Source: Arenicella sp.
GTDB taxonomy: Bacteria > Pseudomonadota > Gammaproteobacteria > Arenicellales > Arenicellaceae
Direction of reading: 5' to 3'
NCBI GenBank assembly: GCA_016763815.1
Contig: JAESTB010000122.1
Location: 1 to 9,467 of the forward strand
DNA: 9,467 nt
Shown: positions 1 through 5,603 of the stretch, piece by piece
How positions within the stretch are numbered: the stretch's first letter is position 1
Layout of the letters: the number at the start of each line of letters is the position of its first letter
The notes under the pieces: generated by a model
The model's database searches: none
Told to the model about the DNA's origin: nothing
What the model saw: the letters and a program-made list of their open reading frames with translations, nothing else
Made by a program: the position numbers and the translations under genes

Positions 1-332
1 ACTTTCAATTCGGATAATTCAAACTTCACCGACGATATATTATCGTTAACTGAGGGCAAGCTATCGCTCATAAATTCCATTGACCAAATTTAGCTGATTG
101 ATGTTGGGGCTGAGAGTTTGTCTGTACGATCTCGCTTAATTCGGCTACGTGGATTGATTTTAAAGTTCAACTCAAGCTCCCAGCATTTATGTATTTGAGT
201 TAAGCGAGGTAAGCAGTCAGCGACTAGCATGTTCTCGTTCGAAAGCGTAGCCTGATACCGAAAGTATGTTTCGCTAACGCCCAAACAAACACAAGCAAAG
301 CCAGTGCTCACTTGATAACGATCGATAGCCTG
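1..332 (-). pseudogene. Decayed IS3-family transposase (OrfB) fragment
   Basis: Read from 332 down to the window edge, this frame resembles the N-terminal part of IS3-family OrfB, the DDE integrase that moves such elements. Recognisable blocks are VCLGVSETYFRYQ, LSNENMLVADCLPRLT, LELNFKINPRSRIKRD and, beyond an in-frame stop at 90-92, IWSMEFMSDSL. Intact relatives have SINQVWSMDFM at that point, so the stop looks like a Gln CAA-to-TAA change, and the first catalytic Asp of the DDE triad is Glu here. Between CWE and LELN about 27-30 residues usual in the family (the NWGFGLCFLYLRN...RVYRIYR stretch) are missing in frame. Another stop lies at 333-335. The longest open piece (311-90) begins at a GTG with no convincing ribosome site and should not be annotated as a gene. 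Similarity to about position 60 is clear; the last 20 codons are uncertain. Family recognised from memory, subgroup not assigned. Confidence 0.75.
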
Positions 333-349
333 TTATGCCAACAAGCTAT
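325..349. repeat. 10-bp stem-loop downstream of the porin gene
   Basis: The arms ATAGCCTGTT (325-334) and AACAAGCTAT (340-349) pair over 10 bp around a 5-nt loop, with one G-U type pair on the minus strand. It begins about 44 nt past the stop of the outer-membrane protein gene and overlaps the upstream end of the transposase remnant. Neither strand shows a U-rich tail after it, so it is not a textbook intrinsic terminator. It could protect the operon's 3' end from exonucleases or be a leftover of the insertion sequence. Confidence 0.5.
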
Positions 350-392
350 ATCTGCACCGTTAAAACCATACCTTCAATATTGACCTACGCTT

Positions 393-1031
393 CTAAAATT
401 CTTTAGACAACGTAAACACCACACGACTATCCGCGTCATCACCGAATATGCGTTCACCATCACTATCGTTACTCCAAAAGTCGACGGCCCAACCTAGGCC
501 CTCAAACTCTCCGGCAACACCGAGTCGATAATATGCGTACGCATCGTAATCGCTGTAGGTAGCTGACATATCGACGCTTCCAAGGCTATGCTCGTATCCG
601 ATTTCCCAATGATCATCAAATTCATCACCGATAGAATACGTCGCACCAAGTCCAGAATAACTAAGGCCTATGTAGACTTCGTCAAAATCGTTATCATCGG
701 CAGCATCGCCACCATGATACGTATACTTAATATACCCAATATCGATTCCTAAGCCACTATCTAGCTCGGTAGCCCACCCAGCATAGAGGTCTAGTTCAGT
801 GCTGGCATCGCCAAAACTAACATTTGATCCCCATACACCAGCATAAAACCCAGAGTCGTGAGCATAGTCAAAGCCTCCTTGAAGAGCTGGATCTTCCTGG
901 TTCTGGGAGACACCTCGCCACACATAGTCAGTTGTTAAAGCAACGTTCGCAGACACTTCAGCCTGAGCTGAATTTGCAGCAAGTAGCATTGGCACTGTCG
1001 CCGCTATACAAACTAAGTTAGTAACTCTCAT
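393..1031 (-). CDS. TorF/Gcw_chp-family putative outer-membrane porin
   Basis: A 212-residue protein likely to be a small beta-barrel in the outer membrane. A signal peptide is evident: a short basic start (MRVTN), a hydrophobic core and an AQA/EV cleavage site after residue 24. The mature protein opens with VALTTDYVWRGVSQ, the hallmark of the Gcw_chp/TIGR02001 family (now called TorF-like porins), continues as alternating strand pattern with aromatic girdle residues (Tyr, Trp), is very acidic, and ends in Phe, the usual C-terminal signal for barrel assembly. Substrate is unknown. The ATG is preceded by GAAGGGGA at good spacing. It starts only 19 nt after the last CheW-like gene on the same strand with no terminator between, so co-transcription with the chemosensory genes is likely. 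Family assignment is firm; pore function is an inference from the family. Confidence 0.85.
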   Translation of the reverse strand: MRVTNLVCIAATVPMLLAANSAQAEVSANVALTTDYVWRGVSQNQEDPALQGGFDYAHDSGFYAGVWGSNVSFGDASTELDLYAGWATELDSGLGIDIGYIKYTYHGGDAADDNDFDEVYIGLSYSGLGATYSIGDEFDDHWEIGYEHSLGSVDMSATYSDYDAYAYYRLGVAGEFEGLGWAVDFWSNDSDGERIFGDDADSRVVFTLSKEF

Positions 1032-1050
1032 AAATTTCCCCTTCTCTAAA

Positions 1051-1503
1051 TCAAAAATTGTTTAAACTAAATATTTCACTCAAATCAAGAACACCAACTG
1101 ATTGATCTTCATATTTAAACGCTGCTCTAACAAACTTTCTGAGCTGGCTATCTATGGCGTCCATATCAATCTGCATATCGTCTGTGACCATTATGCGTTC
1201 TGGAATCGAATCAAATCGAAGAGCTCCGTAGCTAGCTTGAGTCTCATTTTCCTCTTTATATATAATCAGCGCTATCGCATTGCTATCAACCGGCTCTCTC
1301 TTTAGCAGGCTCGACATATCAACCACTGGGTACAAATTAGCTTCAAGTAACATAACTTCTCTGCAATGTGCTGGTGCAGCAAGCACTCGCTCTGTTTTAG
1401 GCGCCTCCAATAGCATGCTAAGCTCTGAAGCGCCCACACAAACAGCGTGCCCGTTTATTCGAAGCAACCATGCCGAAACCGATTTATCCTGGACGTCTTT
1501 CAT
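1051..1503 (-). CDS. CheW-like protein, divergent (distal copy)
   Basis: A 150-residue cytoplasmic protein with the CheW-type beta fold plan. The first strand pair is AWLLRINGHAVCVGASEL (residues 11-28), the centre is REVMLLEANLYPVVDMSSLL (48-67), equivalent to the usual G-INLRG-IVPVIDL segment, and the last third (AIALIIY ... GALRFDSIPERIMV ... FVRAAFKYEDQSVGVLDLSEIF) matches the second CheW subdomain. The Arg-Gly pair expected in the central loop is absent (Leu-Glu-Ala-Asn there), so binding to CheA or receptor may differ from a normal CheW. It begins 10 nt after the stop of the preceding gene. No Shine-Dalgarno is visible before the ATG, so translation probably depends on coupling. Its position resembles that of ChpC, the second CheW-like protein of the Pseudomonas Chp cluster, but orthology is not shown. 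Confidence 0.72.
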   Translation of the reverse strand: MKDVQDKSVSAWLLRINGHAVCVGASELSMLLEAPKTERVLAAPAHCREVMLLEANLYPVVDMSSLLKREPVDSNAIALIIYKEENETQASYGALRFDSIPERIMVTDDMQIDMDAIDSQLRKFVRAAFKYEDQSVGVLDLSEIFSLNNF

Positions 1504-1513
1504 TTATTAATAC

Positions 1514-1930
1514 TTATGAGTCGGTTGTATAGGGCCGTTGCTCGCCCGCTAAATAACTAGGTAAACTACTCATCCGCAGAATTTGAATAAACTCATTATC
1601 AAGTGTACTAAAATACAGCTGCGCGACGACACCTGTGTCAACTAAAGTTGGTACTGCTCGAAGGTGCCTTTTGTCCAGTTGTCTAGACTCAAATTCATCG
1701 GCCATCAATGCGATGTCACCGATCACCACGCATAATCGACGTTTATCTTCCAAGACATTGTGATTTTCATCTAAATCGTAAACCGCAACGCCTTTATCAT
1801 CAACTTCAAGAAAGGGAGAATCATCAATCACCTTAATTTGGTACGACGACTCAATACTATCGATCTCGGTAAGCGGTAGCGCATATTTCTGGCCGCCAAC
1901 ACTCATTACACCAGATAAGTAGTCATCCAT
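1514..1930 (-). CDS. CheW-like protein, short and degenerate (proximal copy)
   Basis: A 138-residue cytoplasmic protein, recognised less easily. The start (GVMSVGGQKYALPLTEIDSI, residues 7-26) matches the first strands of a CheW domain, and VVIGDIALMADEFESRQL (68-85) followed by the strand pair VVAQLYFSTLDNEFIQIL (101-118) matches the last half. The central segment that normally carries the Arg-Gly loop is cut to a short acidic stretch around GVAVYDLDENHN (47-58). It may therefore bind only one of the usual CheW partners or act as a competitor; this is inference. The start is well supported: AGGAG lies 6 nt before the ATG, and it sits 34 nt after the annotated CheA stop, or 9 nt after the stop of the frame-restored CheA, an ordinary operon spacing. 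CheW membership is likely but would need a profile search. Confidence 0.62.
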   Translation of the reverse strand: MDDYLSGVMSVGGQKYALPLTEIDSIESSYQIKVIDDSPFLEVDDKGVAVYDLDENHNVLEDKRRLCVVIGDIALMADEFESRQLDKRHLRAVPTLVDTGVVAQLYFSTLDNEFIQILRMSSLPSYLAGEQRPYTTDS

Positions 1931-1939
1931 AGTAGTCTC

Positions 1940-1997
1940 CTATTGAACTAAGCTATTCAACGATTCAGCTAAAGCATCTTCGTCGAACGGTTTGGAC
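1940..1997 (-). other. Frameshift site and displaced 3' end of the CheA receiver domain
   Basis: Codons in the CheA frame read Asp-Asp-Tyr-Val (Val codon 1997-1995) and then run Gln-Thr-Val-Arg-Arg-Arg-Cys-Phe-Ser to a stop at 1965. If the single base at 1994 is treated as what is left of a codon, the following codons from 1993 read Lys-Pro-Phe-Asp-Glu-Asp-Ala-Leu-Ala-Glu-Ser-Leu and end in TAG at 1942-1940. That is the expected end of a receiver domain, in which DDY-x-x-KPF is standard. A net loss of two bases (for example from a Thr or Ser codon) explains it most simply. Confidence 0.88.
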
Positions 1998-4900
1998 ATA
2001 GTCATCTACCCCAGCCTTGATAGCCAGGTCTACATGCTTTTGTGTTGACCTGGACGTCACCATAATCACAGGTATATCACTTAAACGTGGGTGCGATTTA
2101 ACGACACGACATAGATCAATACCATTCATTCTAGGCATTTCCAAATCAGTAATAACCAAGATTATATGGTTCGTGTCATCGTCAATTATCTCTTGGGCAT
2201 CCACACCATCATTGGCCTGAAGTACACGATATCCAAGGTCCTCAACAAAGGCCGCCATAGAGCGACGAGCACTAAACGAGTCATCAACAACTAACACACA
2301 TGATGTTTTCTTTCTGACATTTTCGTCGGCTGAAATCGCCACTCCAAATCTCGAAGAACCTGTATTGATAATTTTATTTATACCTTTGTTTAGATCCAGT
2401 TCAGCCAAATCTATAACCGGAGTCACACTACCGTCGCCTAATATTGAAGCGCCGACAATACCCTTTACCTTCGGCAAATACGCGCTTAACGATTTAAGCA
2501 CCAAGTCACGACTATCTTCAATAAACGGAACTATAACGGCTTCCATTGCCCCACTGGGTAGCCGAACAATAACGGCGATTTTGTTTGTTGTTTCTTCTTC
2601 TAAGGAGATATTTAATACTTGCGCTAAGGAATGTACATTAAGCACTTCGGTATTCCAGACCATTGTGGCTTGCCCACCAACTTGGCTAACGCTGTTTTCA
2701 TCCAAATAAACAATATCTTCAATACCTCTATTACTAACCGCAATCAACCGCCCTTCGAAGTTAATCAGCAAAGCGTGAGTAGACATTAAGCTCACTGGAA
2801 GGGAAACGATTATCTCTGTACCAGCATCAGCTGAAGAGTTTATTTTGAGGTTTCCCTTAATTTCTTGAATTCTCTGATTGACGACGTCCATTCCGATACC
2901 CCTACCGGAAACTTGAGTAATACTGTCTTTGGTTGAAAACCCAGGAATTAATACAAGTCTAGATGCTTCAGCATCACTTAACGACTCCTGAGATTCTGGA
3001 ATCAAGTTTTGATCTTTAGCTTTTGTTAAGATTTTTGCGTAATCAAAACCTGCGCCGTCATCATGGCAACGGACAATAATTTGATCGGCAATACGTTCAA
3101 ATACAAGCGTCACATTTCCAACCTCTGATTTATTCGCGGCAACTCGCTCTTCAATAGATTCTATTCCATGATCAATAGCATTTCGTAAAACGTGCATCAC
3201 GGGGTCAACCAATTGCTGCAAAATACCGCTATCAACCTGGGTATCTTCACCGACTATGTGAAAATTGACTTCCTTCCCGGTCAACCTACTGGCTTGGCGG
3301 ACCGCTCTAGCAAAGCGATTTGCCACTGACGACACAGGTAACATTCTCATTTTCAGAACTTGAGTTTGATTCTCCTTCTGCAACTCAACCTGATCAAGCA
3401 CAACAGATTCAAGGTTGACGGTCTGTTCAATCGACGAATCAATCATTGCTAAACTATCGACCGATGACTCCAGTAAACGTTGAGTCGCCGTATGTAACTC
3501 GTTATATTGCTCCATCTCAAGCGGGTCAAAATCACCTTTGCTTGCAGAATGGTCAGAACTTACTCCACGAACAAATACCAGTTGTTCTAACTCGAGCACA
3601 ATACTATTAAGCTGAGCTTGCTGCTTTCGCAAGCCTTGCAAGCTATCTTTGGTAAGCAGCGCATGCTCTTGAATGCGGCCGGATGAAATCATATTCTCGC
3701 CAGCCACACGCACCAAATCATCTATTATTGCCTGCGTAACCCTCATTGTGCTTTGGCTGCCATTCTTTTTCGTACCGTCTTCGGCCAATACACTGGTCGA
3801 AAGTTCCGCCGATGGAGCCGCTACGCTCTTGTCTTGAGCTTCAACCCTCTCGCCCTCCACACTGGAAACACTTTGCAAATTTGCAATATCGACGTCTCCA
3901 TCCATTGCATTAGCCCAATCAAGAATCGTTTGATACGACTGTAAAGCAGACTCAGGCAGTGCACTACCCTCAACTACGGCTTCGCTCATTGCCTCAAGCT
4001 GATCTGCAACGTCATACAGTACTTCGGACAAAGCGGGGCTAGGCTTTACCTTATCTTTTGCTAGCCGATCTAAAATATCTTCAAAGTGATGAGTCATGTT
4101 GGCGAGGCCAACAACTCCAATCGTGTTACCAGAACCTTTTATTGTATGAGCCACTCGCCTAGCAACATCCAATGCGTCGCGCGAATCATGCTCAACAAAT
4201 AACCCTAGCGACTCGTTAAGTTCCCTAGTTTGATCGGGTAACTCGTTAATAAAACTTTCGAAGAGAGACTTATCGCAATCCTCAGGTACAGTCAAACTTA
4301 ATGCCTGAAGTTCAGCAATTCTAGGCCGTGCTTCCGCGCCAGATTCAAACGCCTCGCTGTTAAGCTCTCTCAACCTAAGACATATATCGTGCACTTCTTC
4401 AGTGGTGAAATCAGGAACATTTTGCTGAATAAATAAATTTACAATATTAACTGATTTAGTCGTTATTCCATTCACTAAAAATTGCTTGAGCACCCAAGGC
4501 CAAGTTACAATTTTTTGCGCTGTTAAAATATCATCAGACATGCCTGACAATTCAATAGTCTGGTAAATAATGAGAATTATTTCAGTCAGTGCCTCATATT
4601 CAATATGCTCAGCCGCATCCAACATGTTTCGCACTATCGATACATTATTCTTTAACACTGAACTAATGTCACTCATCTGATTAATATCAGACTCAAACTC
4701 TTCACAAATCTCTTCCAGTTCTTCCGCAAAGATACTGAAAATTTCATTCTGTGTTTTAGTAAATGTTTCCGTTTCAACTCTGAGCGAAAGATCTTCTGCC
4801 AAATTATCGGCATCTTGCTCAAGTTCTAAGAATAATGCTTTCACAGAAACTGGCACCGAATCAGGTGTTTTCTGGCCTCTCTCATTAACATCACTTTCTA

Positions 4901-5513
4901 ATGTTGGAATGCCAATTTCAATAGACTCTGACTCTGACTTTATGACAAAAGCTTCTGGTGAAACACCATCGTCAAGTTCGATAACTACATTATCATTATC
5001 GATTTCCTGTACTAGCGCTTTTGTTTTTTTGGCTTTCTTGAACTTCCTCTCTTGCGGTTCAGCCACATCGAACAATTCTGCAACGTTCAGTTGGTGATCC
5101 GAAAGCATTGAGACGTCTTTAGCAAGCTCATTCACTACCGACACTCTCTCTGTTTCCGAGTAAGGAATTTGCCAATCATAATCTATCAGTGCCATCTCGA
5201 TACGGCCAACTTCATCGACTTCTCGTCTAGGATTACTAAATATATTTAAGCAACAAACAAGGATATCATTAATTGAAGAAAGGCATTCAGCGTCATAGCC
5301 ATCTACCTCCGACCAATTCGCATATACAAACTCGAAAAGCTCAGAGAAACTCTCATAACCTGACGTATGACTTACATTAAGAAGCTTCTCAAATGAGCTC
5401 TCCACGATAGCCATCATCTGAGATTCGTCTACTCTATCTGACGAAAACAGCGAAATAGCACTATTCAATATCTCTCTGAGCTCAACAACACTGTTTAGTC
5501 TACTATCCGGCAA
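1965..5513 (-). CDS. cheA: Hybrid CheA-type histidine kinase with HPt and C-terminal receiver (frameshifted end)
   Basis: A cytoplasmic kinase of 1182 residues as read, central to the cluster. Domains in order: two diverged helical modules (about 35-122 and 285-375) flanking a linker rich in charged residues; an HPt domain with ARRVAHTIKGSG, phospho-acceptor His456; a Ser/Gln-rich linker; a P3-like helical dimerisation region (about 590-720); the ATPase with N box VLRNAIDHGIE (775-785), G1 DDGAGFD (818-824), PGFSTK (857-862), G2 GRGIGMD (870-876) and G3 GTEIIVSLP (898-906); a CheW-like domain (about 910-1045); and a receiver with Asp1077-Asp1078, phosphorylation site Asp1123 in TDLEMP and Thr1153. 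The receiver's Lys-Pro is lost by a frameshift after Val1173. Start is TTG: an in-frame stop lies two codons upstream, and a run of seven G precedes it by 6 nt. Domain order resembles ChpA/PilL, but it is much shorter than Pseudomonas ChpA and has only one evident HPt. Confidence 0.93.
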   Translation of the reverse strand: MPDSRLNSVVELREILNSAISLFSSDRVDESQMMAIVESSFEKLLNVSHTSGYESFSELFEFVYANWSEVDGYDAECLSSINDILVCCLNIFSNPRREVDEVGRIEMALIDYDWQIPYSETERVSVVNELAKDVSMLSDHQLNVAELFDVAEPQERKFKKAKKTKALVQEIDNDNVVIELDDGVSPEAFVIKSESESIEIGIPTLESDVNERGQKTPDSVPVSVKALFLELEQDADNLAEDLSLRVETETFTKTQNEIFSIFAEELEEICEEFESDINQMSDISSVLKNNVSIVRNMLDAAEHIEYEALTEIILIIYQTIELSGMSDDILTAQKIVTWPWVLKQFLVNGITTKSVNIVNLFIQQNVPDFTTEEVHDICLRLRELNSEAFESGAEARPRIAELQALSLTVPEDCDKSLFESFINELPDQTRELNESLGLFVEHDSRDALDVARRVAHTIKGSGNTIGVVGLANMTHHFEDILDRLAKDKVKPSPALSEVLYDVADQLEAMSEAVVEGSALPESALQSYQTILDWANAMDGDVDIANLQSVSSVEGERVEAQDKSVAAPSAELSTSVLAEDGTKKNGSQSTMRVTQAIIDDLVRVAGENMISSGRIQEHALLTKDSLQGLRKQQAQLNSIVLELEQLVFVRGVSSDHSASKGDFDPLEMEQYNELHTATQRLLESSVDSLAMIDSSIEQTVNLESVVLDQVELQKENQTQVLKMRMLPVSSVANRFARAVRQASRLTGKEVNFHIVGEDTQVDSGILQQLVDPVMHVLRNAIDHGIESIEERVAANKSEVGNVTLVFERIADQIIVRCHDDGAGFDYAKILTKAKDQNLIPESQESLSDAEASRLVLIPGFSTKDSITQVSGRGIGMDVVNQRIQEIKGNLKINSSADAGTEIIVSLPVSLMSTHALLINFEGRLIAVSNRGIEDIVYLDENSVSQVGGQATMVWNTEVLNVHSLAQVLNISLEEETTNKIAVIVRLPSGAMEAVIVPFIEDSRDLVLKSLSAYLPKVKGIVGASILGDGSVTPVIDLAELDLNKGINKIINTGSSRFGVAISADENVRKKTSCVLVVDDSFSARRSMAAFVEDLGYRVLQANDGVDAQEIIDDDTNHIILVITDLEMPRMNGIDLCRVVKSHPRLSDIPVIMVTSRSTQKHVDLAIKAGVDDYVQTVRRRCFS

Positions 5514-5526
5514 AACTTACCCCCCC
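5514..5526 (-). promoter_or_regulatory. Seven-G Shine-Dalgarno before the cheA TTG start
   Basis: The minus strand reads A-T-A, then seven G (5526-5520), then TAAGTT, then the TTG start at 5513. The G run can pair with the anti-Shine-Dalgarno only in part, and as a homopolymer it can change length by slippage. It settles the start because a TAA in frame lies just upstream and no ATG follows until residue 33. Confidence 0.6.
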
Positions 5527-5557
5527 TATTCATTATCAATATCATTTAATGCGTGAA

Positions 5558-5603
5558 TTATTGAGCCTGCATACAGCCAACTCAATAAACCGTTTCTATT
5601 GAG
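5558..5603 (-). repeat. Three 7-nt arms forming alternative stem-loops between receptor and cheA
   Basis: On the plus strand TATTGAG (5559-5565), CTCAATA (5581-5587) and TATTGAG (5597-5603) follow each other. The middle arm can pair with the left one (8 bp counting the next base pair, 15-nt loop) or with the right one (7 bp, 9-nt loop), but not with both. The right arm overlaps the receptor's stop codon. No U run follows on the RNA strand, so simple termination is not indicated. The arrangement could tune mRNA processing or cheA expression; this is inference. Confidence 0.5.

Noticed and set aside
824..1510. Plus-strand open frames at 824-1021, 1102-1305 and 1280-1510
   Set aside because: They lie opposite well-supported genes, show no protein family features, and have no ribosome sites of note.
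4804..4811. Perfect sigma-28 -10 octamer GCCGATAA on the minus strand
   Set aside because: It is inside cheA as codons for Ala-Asp-Asn, and no TAAA-type -35 lies at the required distance.
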